DNA of 64,000 bases from Actibacterium pelagium (GCF_002285415.1 NZ_NSBU01000005.1:62001-126000); one strand, 5' to 3'. Numbered from the stretch's first letter, positions 1 through 8,400 are shown. Program-made: numbers and translations. Notes: a model not told the origin generated them from the letters alone.

Positions 1-432
1 CTCCAAAGGGTCGTAATAGATGCCGTCGCCCCAGGCGATGTCGATCAAGCTGGAAGGTTTGAAGCGGAGAACCGAAAGCTCTTCCCGTGTCACGAATTGG
101 CGATTGTGAACGATGGCTTCGGGGTCCTGCCATTCAGAAGAAAGCTGACCCGATTGCAGGGTACAGCGAAAGAAGACCTCTACCTGATGGAAGCCATGAT
201 CGGGTGAATGAAACTCGTTCACCAGACAGGGCAGGCCGACCTTGATGGTCAGGCCGGTTTCCTCGAACACTTCGCGCGCAAGGTTTTCTGGCAGCGAGGA
301 TCCGGGTTCAGCCCCGCCTCCGGGGACACACCACAGGTCGCTTTTGTTGCCGGGGTAGGCATTGACGACCAAAAGGCGGTCATCCTGCATCAGTACGGCG
401 CGGGCGGCCAGTCGGATCGGGCGATAGGGCAT
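1..432 (-). CDS. NUDIX hydrolase (3' end cut by window edge)
   Basis: Reading leftward from an ATG at 432, the frame stays open for 144 codons to the window edge. It carries a recognisable Nudix box: a GGGAEPG turn, then REVFEETGL, preceded by a beta strand LWCVPGG. NUDIX enzymes hydrolyse nucleoside diphosphates linked to another moiety, with Mg2+ held by the REUXEE helix. The glutamate usually found seven residues before the REVFEE segment is a serine here, while the catalytic REVFEE glutamates are intact. The substrate cannot be told. The gene is divergent from the lipase-like gene starting near 522, so the short gap between them must hold both promoters. Its C terminus lies outside the window. 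Confidence 0.85.
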   Translation of the reverse strand, partial: MPYRPIRLAARAVLMQDDRLLVVNAYPGNKSDLWCVPGGGAEPGSSLPENLAREVFEETGLTIKVGLPCLVNEFHSPDHGFHQVEVFFRCTLQSGQLSSEWQDPEAIVHNRQFVTREELSVLRFKPSSLIDIAWGDGIYYDPLE

Positions 433-521
433 AGGCGCAGCCTGTCGCAAGCGGTCGGGCCGGGCAAGGGAATTGTATCTGGGGTGTTCCACTGTGGGTG
501 CGGGACGACTATGTCAGAAGG

Positions 522-1241
522 ATGCGTCGGATTTTAAGCGTCACTCTCTTGGCTGTCCCCGGTCTTGCACAGGCAGACTGCGTGGTTCTTCTGCACGGCC
601 TTGCCCGGACCGAAGCCTCTTGGACTGTGATGGGCGAGGTGCTGGAGGCGCGTGGATACGATGTCGTACGACAAGGCTATCCGTCGACTGAGAAGACCAT
701 ACAGGAGCTTGCAAAGTCCGTGGATGATGGGCTGAAGGCATGCGATGGGCCTGCTCATCTGGTCACCCATTCGATGGGAGGCATTCTCGTCCGGCAATGG
801 ATGGCTGAAACCAATGACCCACGCGTGCAGCGTGTGGTCATGTTGGGGCCGCCCAATCAGGGCTCTGAACTTGTCGATGAGCTAGGGGAGCTGGCCCCAT
901 TCGAATGGATCAACGGGCCTGCAGGAATGCAGCTTGGGACCGGTGAAGAAAGCCTGCCCCGAAGCCTGCCTGCCGTCACGTTCGACCTGGGGGTCATTGC
1001 AGGCGACCAAAGCGTCAGCCCGGTCTATTCTCAGCTGATCCCGGGCGATGATGATGGCAAGGTCTCTGTCGCCTCGACCAAGGTCGACGGGATGGCCGAT
1101 CACATCATCTTGCCCGTGACCCACACCTTCATGATGAACGACCCGCAGGTGATCTGGCAGGTCGAAGCCTTCCTGACCAACGGAAAGTTCAGTGACAACC
1201 CGGGATTCTGGGGCGCCATTGGAGAGCTGGCGGGCGACTAG
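522..1241 (+). CDS. Exported alpha/beta hydrolase (lipase/esterase-like)
   Basis: A 239-residue alpha/beta-hydrolase. The N terminus [18 protein letters not shown] is a Sec signal peptide, followed at once by the strand VVLLHGLA with the oxyanion HG. The nucleophile elbow is THSMGG (Ser in H-S-M-G). A PPNQGSEL motif follows, typical of bacterial triacylglycerol lipase-like proteins, with a downstream Asp-rich DDGKVS segment and a late His (LPVTHTF) that can complete the triad. It probably cleaves an ester in the periplasm; the substrate is unknown. ATG 522 is chosen because the signal peptide then starts correctly. An in-frame GTG at 498 would add eight charged residues. Confidence 0.8.
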   Translation: MRRILSVTLLAVPGLAQADCVVLLHGLARTEASWTVMGEVLEARGYDVVRQGYPSTEKTIQELAKSVDDGLKACDGPAHLVTHSMGGILVRQWMAETNDPRVQRVVMLGPPNQGSELVDELGELAPFEWINGPAGMQLGTGEESLPRSLPAVTFDLGVIAGDQSVSPVYSQLIPGDDDGKVSVASTKVDGMADHIILPVTHTFMMNDPQVIWQVEAFLTNGKFSDNPGFWGAIGELAGD

Positions 1242-1420
1242 ACCTTTTCGGTCAGCTAGATGACACAGCAAGCGACCGGTGTCGAAAGCGGGGTGCAGCT
1301 ATCGACATCAGTACTTGGAGCGCTGCGATCAGGTCTTCCCTTCCACGAGGACCGGATGCCGTATGTCGGGGCGAAGTCAACTTTGACGTGGCTCGGGGAA
1401 GGCACCGACAAGGGCCAAAG

Positions 1421-1450
1421 AAAAACCCGGCGCGAAGGCCGGGTTTTTTT
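1421..1450. terminator. Bidirectional intrinsic terminator
   Basis: Stem CCCGGC (1426-1431) pairs with GCCGGG (1438-1443), flanked by five A on the left and seven T on the right, so it has a U tract in either direction. It lies just past the trcR stop at 1454 and is the likely end of that transcript. Confidence 0.85.
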
Positions 1451-1453
1451 GGA

Positions 1454-2197
1454 TTAGGGCTGTTCGTCTTCGTCGTCGCCGCCGGGAAGGTTGAAGAAGC
1501 TGTCTGCGTCGGGCAGGTCTTCCTCTTTCTCGTCTTCGTCGTTGTCGGACAGCGAGAAGGTTTCCAGACCAGAGATCGCTGTGGGGATCTTGGGCTCGGT
1601 GTCCATCTCCAGCGACTGTTCGGTCGACAGCAGTTTGCGGCGCTCATCATCGGACATCGCTTCGCCTTCTGCGGCTTTCTTGGCGGCGGCTTTCTGAACG
1701 GCGGCGTCCAGTTCCGACTGTTTACACAGGCCAAGCGCAACCGGGTCGATGGGCTGCATGTTGGCGATGTTCCAGTGGGTACGTTCGCGGATCGACTGGA
1801 TCGTCGGCTTGGTGGTGCCCACCAGCTTGGCGATCTGACCGTCGGTCAGTTCGGGGTGGAACTTCACCAGCCACAGGATCGAGTTCGGACGGTCCTGACG
1901 CTTGGACAGCGGGGTGTAGCGCGGGCCACGGCGTTTTTCTTCGCCCACGGCAGCGGCGTTGAACTTCAGCTTCAGCTTGTACAGCGGATCGGCTTCGGCC
2001 TTGTCGATCTCTTCCTGGGTCAGCTGGTTGTTCGCGACCGGGTCAAAACCTTTGACGCCACCGGCGACGTCACCATCGGCGATGCCTTGCACTTCCAGCT
2101 CGTGCAGTTCGCAGAAATCGGCGACCTGCTTGAAGGTCAGGGTCGTGTTGTCCACCAGCCAGACGGCGGTTGCCTTTGCCATAATCGGTTTGGCCAT
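1454..2197 (-). CDS. trcR: DUF1013 protein, cell cycle transcriptional regulator TrcR
   Basis: A 247-residue DUF1013 protein, now generally named TrcR, a conserved alphaproteobacterial regulator linked to cell-cycle transcription. The N-terminal two thirds carry the family pattern: TAVWLVDNTTLTF near the start, FKQVADFCELHELEVQ, and a helix-turn-helix-like stretch LTDGQIAKLVGTTKPTIQSI around residues 116-135. The tail after about residue 200 is acidic and low in complexity (DEDEKEEDLPDAD), as in relatives. An AAGGAGAG ribosome-binding site sits six bases before the ATG. It is transcribed alone and ends at the hairpin at 1421-1450. Function is by family; regulatory targets cannot be read here. 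Confidence 0.88.
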   Translation of the reverse strand: MAKPIMAKATAVWLVDNTTLTFKQVADFCELHELEVQGIADGDVAGGVKGFDPVANNQLTQEEIDKAEADPLYKLKLKFNAAAVGEEKRRGPRYTPLSKRQDRPNSILWLVKFHPELTDGQIAKLVGTTKPTIQSIRERTHWNIANMQPIDPVALGLCKQSELDAAVQKAAAKKAAEGEAMSDDERRKLLSTEQSLEMDTEPKIPTAISGLETFSLSDNDEDEKEEDLPDADSFFNLPGGDDEDEQP

Positions 2198-2321
2198 TGG
2201 ATCTCTCCTTTACATACATCTCTCCCGTCGGGTGAAATGGGTGGTCCGGGCTGGACCTTATCCGCAATTTCGGGGAGGTTGCGGCTTATATAGGGACGTT
2301 CTGGCAAAGAGGAAAGAGGAA

Positions 2322-2945
2322 ATGCGCTGGTTACTGATGCTGGTCCTGTCAGCGGGCCTTGCCCGGGCTGACGGGGAACGGGCCGGGGATTTCGACTATT
2401 ACGTCCTGGCGCTCAGCTGGTCACCGACTTTCTGTGCTCTGGAAGGCGAGGCACGCGGCAACCCGCAGTGCGACCGCCCGATGGGCTGGGTTCTGCATGG
2501 GCTGTGGCCGCAATATGACGACGGCTGGCCCAGCTATTGCTGGACGTCTTTCCAAGAGGCGACCCGGGCTCAGACCTCTGCGATGGTTGATATCATGGGG
2601 TCGTCGGGGTCGGCTTGGCATCAGTGGAAGAAGCACGGACGCTGTTCAGGCCTGTCCGCTGGGGAATATTTCGACGCGGCCCGCACGGCCTATGACACCG
2701 TTAACCGTCCCGAGGTCTTTCGCAAACTGGACCGCGATGTGCGCCTGCCGCCTCGGGTGGTTGAAGACGCGTTCTTGAAGGCCAACCCGGAATGGGAGGC
2801 CGACATGCTGACGATCACCTGCAAGTCAGGCCGGATCCAAGAGGCGCGGCTGTGTCTGACCAGGGATTTTGAACCTAGAGTGTGCGGTCAGGATGTCGTT
2901 CGGGATTGTTCGATGTCCAACGCCTTGTTCGAGGCGATCGACTGA
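2322..2945 (+). CDS. Ribonuclease T2 family protein
   Basis: A 207-residue secreted RNase of the T2 family, which cuts single-stranded RNA through a 2',3'-cyclic phosphate. Both active-site blocks are present: CAS-1 as LHGLWPQ (around residue 58) and CAS-2 as WKKHGRC (around residue 103), each with its catalytic His. The N terminus MRWLLMLVLSAGLARA is a signal peptide, and several cysteines suit a disulfide-bonded periplasmic or secreted enzyme. ATG 2322 follows a purine-rich GGAAAGAGGA site. The reading frame is open further upstream, but that part is antisense to trcR. The gene is divergent from trcR and ends before a hairpin shared with the next gene. Confidence 0.88.
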   Translation: MRWLLMLVLSAGLARADGERAGDFDYYVLALSWSPTFCALEGEARGNPQCDRPMGWVLHGLWPQYDDGWPSYCWTSFQEATRAQTSAMVDIMGSSGSAWHQWKKHGRCSGLSAGEYFDAARTAYDTVNRPEVFRKLDRDVRLPPRVVEDAFLKANPEWEADMLTITCKSGRIQEARLCLTRDFEPRVCGQDVVRDCSMSNALFEAID

Positions 2946-2994
2946 TCAAGCTGCTGGCGGCCTCACTTGGATCAAAATAGCCTTTTAAAAGCAA

Positions 2995-3019
2995 AACGCC
3001 CACCGCGGAGGTGGGCGTT
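2995..3019. terminator. Hairpin terminator between convergent genes
   Basis: AACGCCCACC (2995-3004) pairs perfectly with GGTGGGCGTT (3010-3019) around a five-base loop, with A-rich and T-rich flanks. It lies between the converging RNase T2 gene and the Gly-rich gene and can serve both. Confidence 0.85.
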
Positions 3020-3041
3020 TAAATATCGTTGCCAAGGATCG

Positions 3042-3719
3042 CTATTTATCTTTGCCGCCACCACCGCCGGTGCCGCCGCCGCCGCCCTGACCGTTGCCGC
3101 CACCGTTACCGTTGTCGGCACCCTGACCCGGACCATCACCGCTGCCGCCACCGCCGACCTCGCCGGCGAGATCGGAGTCTAGGCTGCCATTGGAGCCGCC
3201 ATCGCTAATGTTGCCAGTCGTCACGACGCAGTTTTGGCCAGAGTCGCAGACCTCTTGATAATACGACCCGTCTTTGGACAGGGTAACGGTCTTGAAAGAA
3301 CCATCGGGGTTGAAAAGACGTATCTCTTTTGTCCCGTCTTTTTTGATCTCTTCATAGCGGCTTTCCTTACCTTTCATGAAGGTAATGGTAATGCGCGACC
3401 CGTCGGCATTGCGGAACTCTATCTTAACCGGGATCAGGCCGGGGCTGCTTCCCGAAGAGGTTTTTCTGGGGATGTTGAACCGGGCGTCGATCTTGCCGAT
3501 CCGACCTGACGCGCGCAGGCGGACAGATTTGCTCGAAACCTGCTTTTTCCATGAATACTTCTTATGAGCGCCCTTGGGAGCAAGGGCGACGATCTCGTTC
3601 GAGATGGCTCTGTCCAGTACTGCGTTTGATTGCGCGAGGACGGGTGCCGCCGAAACTGCTGCGTAGAATGCGACAGCGGACACTAGTACTTTCAGAACCT
3701 TTAACAGAGCCTTATGCAT
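3042..3719 (-). CDS. Secreted protein with glycine-rich C-terminal tail, unknown function
   Basis: A 225-residue protein I do not recognise. An N-terminal hydrophobic segment (VLVSAVAFYAAVSAAPVLAQ) ends in a good signal-peptidase site, so the mature chain should start near Ser31. The middle (residues 45-165) is basic and strand-rich, with short repeats of the type NADGSRITITF, KKDGTKEIRLF, NPDGSFKTVTL and SKDGSYY. These look like tandem beta-hairpins. The last 55 residues are almost only Gly, Asn, Asp and Ser. AGGAA lies six bases before the ATG. The repeats could form a small beta-sheet array with an extended or surface-anchored tail; no enzyme motif is visible. Confidence 0.7.
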   Translation of the reverse strand: MHKALLKVLKVLVSAVAFYAAVSAAPVLAQSNAVLDRAISNEIVALAPKGAHKKYSWKKQVSSKSVRLRASGRIGKIDARFNIPRKTSSGSSPGLIPVKIEFRNADGSRITITFMKGKESRYEEIKKDGTKEIRLFNPDGSFKTVTLSKDGSYYQEVCDSGQNCVVTTGNISDGGSNGSLDSDLAGEVGGGGSGDGPGQGADNGNGGGNGQGGGGGTGGGGGKDK

Positions 3720-4023
3720 CTCTTGTTCCTCACGGATCCCCCTGTCGGAAATCTACGCGCAAAGCTGTGTTCCAGCGCGGAAACAATGGGGGCGTTAAGG
3801 AATAAGTAACCAATCAAACGTGGCTGAAGTGGGGCTCTGTCGGGGAGAGTCTGAAGCAGCAAGGTGACGATTTGTCTGTATCGAGCTGTAAATGTATGGG
3901 TTTAGTGGCTATTGGTTGACGTTTGGTCAGCTTAAGTCCGGATTTGGAAACAATGCTCGCCCGGCCAATAAATTGGCCAGGATGACTGAGTCTCTGGTTT
4001 CTGTGTTTTGGGAAGCGTTATCG
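3720..4023. other. Intergenic stretch without a recognisable gene
   Basis: About 300 bases, AT-richer than its surroundings, hold the promoter side of the Gly-rich gene and the 3' side of the quinone oxidoreductase gene. I see no convincing small gene, RNA or repeat. No clear terminator with a T tract follows the oxidoreductase stop at 4024. Confidence 0.5.
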
Positions 4024-5013
4024 CTAACCGAGGTCGAGCACGATCTTTCCAATGTGGGTAGAGCCTTCCATACGCGCGTGAGCTTCTGCGGCTTCTTCCA
4101 ATTTAAACCGGCTGTCCATGACTGGGGCGATGCGCCCGTCATTCAACAAGGGCCAGACCTTTTCACGCAATTCGGCGGCAATGGCGGCCTTTGCGGCATC
4201 CGACTGGGGGCGCAGGGTCGAACCGGTGATGGTCAGGCGGCGCATCATGACCTGCGCGAAGTTCAGCTCGATCTTGGGACCCTGAAGAAAGGCGATCTGG
4301 ACGAGGCGACCATCATTGGCCAGTACGCGCACATTGCGGGGCAGGTAGTCGCCACCAACCATGTCCAGGATAAGGTTCGGCCGGCCCTCTGCCTTGAGAA
4401 CCTCGACGAAGTCTTCCTCGCGGTAGTTGATTGCGCGATCGGCACCCAGTTTCAGGCAAGCCTCGCATTTTTCGGCAGAACCAGCCGTGACGACAACTTT
4501 TGCACCACAGGTCTTGGCCAGTTGGATCGCGGTTGTTCCGATCCCGGACGATCCGCCGTGGATCAGGAAGGTTTCTCCTTCTTTCAAGCCGCCGCGCATG
4601 AAGACGTTGGACCAGACGGTGAAAAAGGTCTCTGGCAGGCAGGCCGCTTGGTCAAGGGGCATGCCCGTTGGGATCGGCAGGCAATGGGCGGCAGGGGTCG
4701 CCACGTATTCGGCATAGCCGCCGCCTGGCAGCAGGGCACAGACCTGATCCCCGACTTTCACACCAGTCACGTCCGAGCCGACGGCGACCACTTCCCCCGC
4801 GCCTTCAAGGCCGGGTAGGTCGCTGGCGGTGGGGGGCGGGGCATAGCTGCCGGCGCGTTGCAGAGCGTCGGGGCGGTTCACACCTGCGAAGGCCAGTTTG
4901 ATGACCACATCTTTCGGCCCCGGGCTGGGCACCGGGCGTTCGCAGATTTGCAGGACCTCGGGTCCGCCGGGTTCAGTTATTTCGACGGCGCGCATGGTTT
5001 GGGGCAGGGACAT
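4024..5013 (-). CDS. NAD(P)H-quinone oxidoreductase, PIG3-type MDR family
   Basis: A 329-residue medium-chain dehydrogenase/reductase without zinc ligands, of the PIG3/TP53I3 quinone oxidoreductase type. It has the GroES-like half (VNRPDALQRAG, PGLEGAGEVVAVG) and then a Rossmann half with the NADPH-binding HGGSSGIGTTAIQLAK around residue 145-160. It should reduce quinones or related carbonyls with NADPH in the cytoplasm. It begins two bases after the stop of the COQ9 gene, so the two form an operon. Beside COQ9 it could take part in quinone metabolism, but that link is inferred from position only. Confidence 0.88.
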   Translation of the reverse strand: MSLPQTMRAVEITEPGGPEVLQICERPVPSPGPKDVVIKLAFAGVNRPDALQRAGSYAPPPTASDLPGLEGAGEVVAVGSDVTGVKVGDQVCALLPGGGYAEYVATPAAHCLPIPTGMPLDQAACLPETFFTVWSNVFMRGGLKEGETFLIHGGSSGIGTTAIQLAKTCGAKVVVTAGSAEKCEACLKLGADRAINYREEDFVEVLKAEGRPNLILDMVGGDYLPRNVRVLANDGRLVQIAFLQGPKIELNFAQVMMRRLTITGSTLRPQSDAAKAAIAAELREKVWPLLNDGRIAPVMDSRFKLEEAAEAHARMEGSTHIGKIVLDLG

Positions 5014-5015
5014 GG

Positions 5016-5717
5016 TTACTCCGAATTGGTCTTGCGGAAAGTGCCGGGCAGGTTGCTAAGCGGATCCGCACCAGGGGCGCGGATTTTGCTAAGCACGGCA
5101 TTGGGACCGGCGAAGAGGGTTTTTAGCAGCGGGTTCTCACGCGACTTTGCCTTGAACTTCTCGAACTGCATGACGTTGTCGATGCGGCGGTCAAGAAACT
5201 CCCACGTGCGGTGGTGGTCCGGGCTTTCGTCGCCAAGCCAATAAAGGACGGTCGAGCCATAGACGCCTGAAAGCGTCGCGCGCTTCGTATACCAGTTCAC
5301 GTCATTCGACGTGTCGCCTAAGGCGGTCCAGATGTGATCGCAGGTTTCCCAGATCGCGCGGGCGCCATCGGGGGCGTTGGTGGGCAGAGAGAAGAGCGTT
5401 GTTCCGCGCCGAACTAGTTCCTTGTCTTCGACCAGTTCCAAGCGCAGACGGACTGCACGCGCAATCCGGTCGCGAAAGCGCAGCTCTGACAGGTCCTCGG
5501 ATTTCAGCGCTTCGACCATCGCGGCGTCACCAGAGCGATGATATGCCAGAGCCAGATCAACTGCCCCGCGCGGGTACATTGCCCGGGCCTGATCTATCGA
5601 TAGGCCCGAATCGGCAGCGGCCTCGCGTAGGGTCAGATCGCTCCACCCATCAAAGGGGACATGTGTCAAAGCGGCCTGTAGCAGCTGGGTTTTGGGGTCT
5701 TGGGGCGCGTCGGTCAT
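5016..5717 (-). CDS. COQ9 family ubiquinone biosynthesis protein
   Basis: A 233-residue COQ9-family protein. These bind lipid and assist hydroxylation steps of ubiquinone synthesis. The N-terminal third is a TetR-like helical domain (LLQAALTHVPFDGWSDLTLREAAADSG style, with RAMYPRGAVDLALAYHR). The C-terminal half holds the COQ9 core with WYTKRATLSGVYGST and a FEFLDRRI-like helix (WEFLDRRIDNVM). It is the first gene of a two-gene unit with the quinone oxidoreductase and is divergent from rpsU. The TetR resemblance could mislead; the WYTKR segment marks it as COQ9. Confidence 0.9.
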   Translation of the reverse strand: MTDAPQDPKTQLLQAALTHVPFDGWSDLTLREAAADSGLSIDQARAMYPRGAVDLALAYHRSGDAAMVEALKSEDLSELRFRDRIARAVRLRLELVEDKELVRRGTTLFSLPTNAPDGARAIWETCDHIWTALGDTSNDVNWYTKRATLSGVYGSTVLYWLGDESPDHHRTWEFLDRRIDNVMQFEKFKAKSRENPLLKTLFAGPNAVLSKIRAPGADPLSNLPGTFRKTNSE

Positions 5718-5810
5718 GGCTTCCTCGTATTCCGTGCCACCATGCTAGACAAGTGCAGAGGGCTTTGCTATATGGCCACCTCCTGCTTTTGACAGCAACT
5801 CTAGATTAGA

Positions 5811-5827
5811 AAGGTGGTGTAAACCAC
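5811..5827 (+). promoter_or_regulatory. rpsU ribosome-binding site inside a small hairpin
   Basis: The Shine-Dalgarno AAGGTGG (5811-5817) overlaps the 5' arm of an inverted repeat, GTGGT (5814-5818) with ACCAC (5823-5827), loop GTAA. The 3' arm ends at the base before the rpsU ATG. Folding would hide part of the ribosome-binding site. Confidence 0.45.
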
Positions 5828-6034
5828 ATGCAGGTTAGCGTTCGCGACAATAACGTCGATCAGGCTCTTCGTGCCCTGAAGAAAAAGCTTCAGCGTGAAG
5901 GTGTTTTCCGTGAGATGAAACTCCGTCAGCACTTTGAAAAGCCGTCCGAGAAAAAAGCGCGCGAGAAGGCCGAAGCAATTCGCCGTGCTCGTAAGTTGGC
6001 TCGTAAGAAGGCACAGCGCGAAGGTATGCTCTAA
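5828..6034 (+). CDS. rpsU: 30S ribosomal protein S21
   Basis: A 68-residue, strongly basic protein matching S21 over its whole length: it begins [20 protein letters not shown] and continues with [19 protein letters not shown] and a Lys/Arg-rich tail. S21 binds the small ribosomal subunit near the 3' end of 16S rRNA and helps initiation. It is a single-gene unit, divergent from COQ9, with two GC-rich hairpins after the stop. The start is fixed by the family N terminus and by AAGGTGG ten bases upstream. Confidence 0.97.
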   Translation: MQVSVRDNNVDQALRALKKKLQREGVFREMKLRQHFEKPSEKKAREKAEAIRRARKLARKKAQREGML

Positions 6035-6055
6035 GCATCTGTTCGACTGCGAACT

Positions 6056-6110
6056 GGGGCTTTAGGGCCCCCTTGATGACCCCCGCGCGAAGGCTCGGGG
6101 GTTTGTCGTT
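6056..6110 (+). terminator. rpsU terminator region (two hairpins)
   Basis: A first stem, GGGGC (6056-6060) with GCCCC (6067-6071), is followed by ACCCCCG (6079-6085) with CGGGGGT (6096-6102). A T-rich run then reads TTTGTCGTTTTT. The second hairpin is the likely rho-independent terminator of rpsU. Confidence 0.75.
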
Positions 6111-6134
6111 TTTAGGACTGAAGGAATGTTCGGG

Positions 6135-6776
6135 ATGGAACATATTACACCGTTTATTGCCTATATCGTGGCGCTTGGTATCGCTGCTGTCATCCCGGGG
6201 CCGGGTGTGGCGGCGCTGGTTGGGCAGGCGCTGGGCGGCAATCGACGAACTTCCTTTGTGTTTCTGGCAGGCATCGCGCTTGGCGACGTGGTGTATCTGA
6301 CTGTCGCGGTGGTTGGGTTGGCGGCTGTCGCGCAGACCTTTGCCAGCGCCTTCATGCTGATCAAGCTCTTGGGCGGGGCTTATCTGATCTATATGGCGCT
6401 GAAGTTCTGGTTCAGCGATACCGGGCTGTCACGGGTGAAGGCCGCGAAAGAGCAATCAGATACAGCCGCATTCATGTCGGGTTTCGCGATTACGCTTGGA
6501 AATCCGAAGACCATTGTTTTCTATCTGGCGCTGTTGCCGACGGTGATGGACCTAAACGCGGTTGGGATTGCAGAATGGGCCGTGCTGGCAGTTCTGACGG
6601 TTCTCGTACTCTTCGTCGTCCTTGCGCCCTACGTTCTGCTGGCATCCAAAGCGCGCGCGATGATGACCCAGCCCAAAGCGCTGCGCCGTCTTAACCGGGT
6701 CGCGGCGACGGCCATTGGCGGGGCGGGTGCAATCCTTGTCAGCGAAGTTGCGATGTCGGCGCTGCGCCGAACTTAG
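6135..6776 (+). CDS. LysE/RhtB family amino-acid exporter
   Basis: A 213-residue inner-membrane protein of the LysE/RhtB superfamily, which exports amino acids or derivatives. It has the family signature near the N terminus (IPGPGVAALVGQALGGNRR), about six hydrophobic segments, and the mid-protein GNPKTIVFYLALLP motif. AAGGA at 6121-6125 is nine bases before ATG 6135. A second ATG at 6126 has no room for that site, so 6135 is preferred. The stop overlaps the end of the convergent plsC gene by four bases. The substrate cannot be predicted. Confidence 0.88.
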   Translation: MEHITPFIAYIVALGIAAVIPGPGVAALVGQALGGNRRTSFVFLAGIALGDVVYLTVAVVGLAAVAQTFASAFMLIKLLGGAYLIYMALKFWFSDTGLSRVKAAKEQSDTAAFMSGFAITLGNPKTIVFYLALLPTVMDLNAVGIAEWAVLAVLTVLVLFVVLAPYVLLASKARAMMTQPKALRRLNRVAATAIGGAGAILVSEVAMSALRRT

Positions 6777-7513
6777 GCTTTGGGTTTCACGTCGAACCCT
6801 GCTTCGGCCATCAGCTTGTCCGAGGCGGTTTCTACCACGTCCTCTAGATGCGCCATAAAGGCACCGGTTTCCATGCCGGGTTCGACAGGTTCAAGAAACT
6901 CGACAACAGCCAATCCGGGCTTCCGGTAAATCCCCGTGCGGGGCCAAAAGACGCCAACATTGGTCGCAGCGGGAACGCAGGTTTGGTTCAGCTCTGTATA
7001 CAGAACTCCTGTGCCCACCTTGTAAGGGCGTTCGACCCCGGGCGCGACGCGGGTGCCTTGCGGATAGATGATCAGCTGGCCTGGGCGTTGCCGCCCCGAG
7101 GCGACGTCGGCAACCATCTTCCTGACAGCTTCACCCCGCTTGCCGCGGTTGACCGCGACACAGCCGATCCGCGCGGCATAGGCGCCAAGGATCGGTGCCC
7201 ATTTGAGGGTATGCTTCATGATGAACTTCGGCCGAGGGACGACTGAAACGATCATGATAATGTCGAAGAAGGATTGGTGTTTCGAGGCGATAATCAGCTC
7301 GCCTGATGGTACGGTGCCACGAATTTCAGACTTCAGGCCGACCATCCAGCTGGCGGTCCAGCGGACCCAACGGCAATAGGTATGAATGCCGGCGTAGGCG
7401 CCGCGACGATCAATGATCATCCAAGGTGTGAACAAAAGGCCCATGATCACCATCATCAGGTACATCTGGCCGACGAAGATCAGGGACCGAAGCCATTGCA
7501 GCGCATAGTTCAT
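6773..7513 (-). CDS. plsC: 1-acyl-sn-glycerol-3-phosphate acyltransferase (PlsC-like)
   Basis: A 246-residue membrane-associated acyltransferase that would acylate lysophosphatidic acid at the sn-2 position in phospholipid synthesis. Acyltransferase motif I is KHQSFFDI (His-x4-Asp) around residue 77, and motif III is YPQGTR around residue 150. Two hydrophobic segments precede motif I. It overlaps ftsX by four bases and is the last gene of an ftsE-ftsX-plsC unit. Other lysophospholipid acyltransferases share these motifs, so the exact acceptor is inferred. Confidence 0.88.
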   Translation of the reverse strand: MNYALQWLRSLIFVGQMYLMMVIMGLLFTPWMIIDRRGAYAGIHTYCRWVRWTASWMVGLKSEIRGTVPSGELIIASKHQSFFDIIMIVSVVPRPKFIMKHTLKWAPILGAYAARIGCVAVNRGKRGEAVRKMVADVASGRQRPGQLIIYPQGTRVAPGVERPYKVGTGVLYTELNQTCVPAATNVGVFWPRTGIYRKPGLAVVEFLEPVEPGMETGAFMAHLEDVVETASDKLMAEAGFDVKPKA

Positions 7514-8400
7514 AGTGTTGTCTCTTTCAGCAATCGCATCACCGTAACCCGTGTTGCCAGATAGGCAACAGCTGCAACCAGCGGTACCACCAAGAATGGC
7601 ACAAGCCAGCCAAGCCCGTTCGGGGGTAGTGCGGTCAGGAAGCTGCCAGCAGCCGGATCGTTTGGCAGCAGCAGGGTGGCGATAATCCCCAACCCAGTGC
7701 CCAGCAATGCACCCGCCACCGCACGTCCGGTGAAACGCCAGACGAAGGCTCGGGCGATAAAGCGGTCCTCGGCCCCGACAAGGTGCAGAACGTCAATTTC
7801 CTGCTTGTTCGACGCCAGCGCGGATTGTGTTGACAGCGCGACCATGACGGCCAGCGTCGCAAAGGTCAGGCCAAGCGCAGCCCAGCCCAGATTGCGCATC
7901 CGTTTTGCAGCATCAATCAGCGGTGCGCGCCAGCGGCTGTGGTCGTCGAACGTCGCCGATGGGACCTCGGCCTGAAGGCGCAGGTTCAGCCCAAGCGTAT
8001 CAATCCCGTCAGGGGATAACTCAACCTCGATCAGGCTGGGCAGGGGCAGATCTTGCAACGGCAGGTCGGGGCCCAGCCATGGTGCAAGAAGGGCGGCGTG
8101 TTCGTCCTCGGACAAAATGCGGGCAGCGTTGACGCCAGTCGTGGTTTCCAGAATGACCAGCGCGGCCTGAACCTGTTCAGGCTCGTGCGGGGACGCAATG
8201 CGAACGGTTGCGGTGCCGGCCAGCGTTTGCCCCCAAAGCGCAGCCTGCCGGTGCGCCGCCATCGTCAGGACCAGCGCAAATACCGCCAGAAAGGACATTG
8301 CGGCCGCGGCAGCAAGGGTAAGCCGACCGGTCAGTTTTGAGGGGGGCACGAAACGTCCGTCCCCCTGCGACCCGCGAAGAAAATCCAGCAAAGAGGTCAC
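7510..8400 (-). CDS. ftsX: Cell division ABC transporter permease FtsX
   Basis: A 296-residue FtsX-type permease with four membrane segments (about residues 22-45, 170-190, 220-245 and 265-285). An extracytoplasmic domain of about 120 residues lies between the first two. With FtsE it couples ATP hydrolysis to activation of septal peptidoglycan hydrolases. The segment NKQEIDVLHLVGAEDRFIARAF after the second membrane helix is the conserved FtsX coupling region. The start overlaps the ftsE stop by four bases, so translation is probably coupled. Confidence 0.92.
   Translation of the reverse strand: MTSLLDFLRGSQGDGRFVPPSKLTGRLTLAAAAAMSFLAVFALVLTMAAHRQAALWGQTLAGTATVRIASPHEPEQVQAALVILETTTGVNAARILSEDEHAALLAPWLGPDLPLQDLPLPSLIEVELSPDGIDTLGLNLRLQAEVPSATFDDHSRWRAPLIDAAKRMRNLGWAALGLTFATLAVMVALSTQSALASNKQEIDVLHLVGAEDRFIARAFVWRFTGRAVAGALLGTGLGIIATLLLPNDPAAGSFLTALPPNGLGWLVPFLVVPLVAAVAYLATRVTVMRLLKETTL

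Noticed and set aside
1388-2293. A 301-codon plus-strand frame opposite trcR
   Set aside because: It runs through the bidirectional terminator and is the mirror of a recognised DUF1013 gene.
3055-3170. GCC/CCG trinucleotide runs that look like a simple repeat
   Set aside because: They encode the Gly-rich tail of the secreted protein in frame, so they are coding low complexity.
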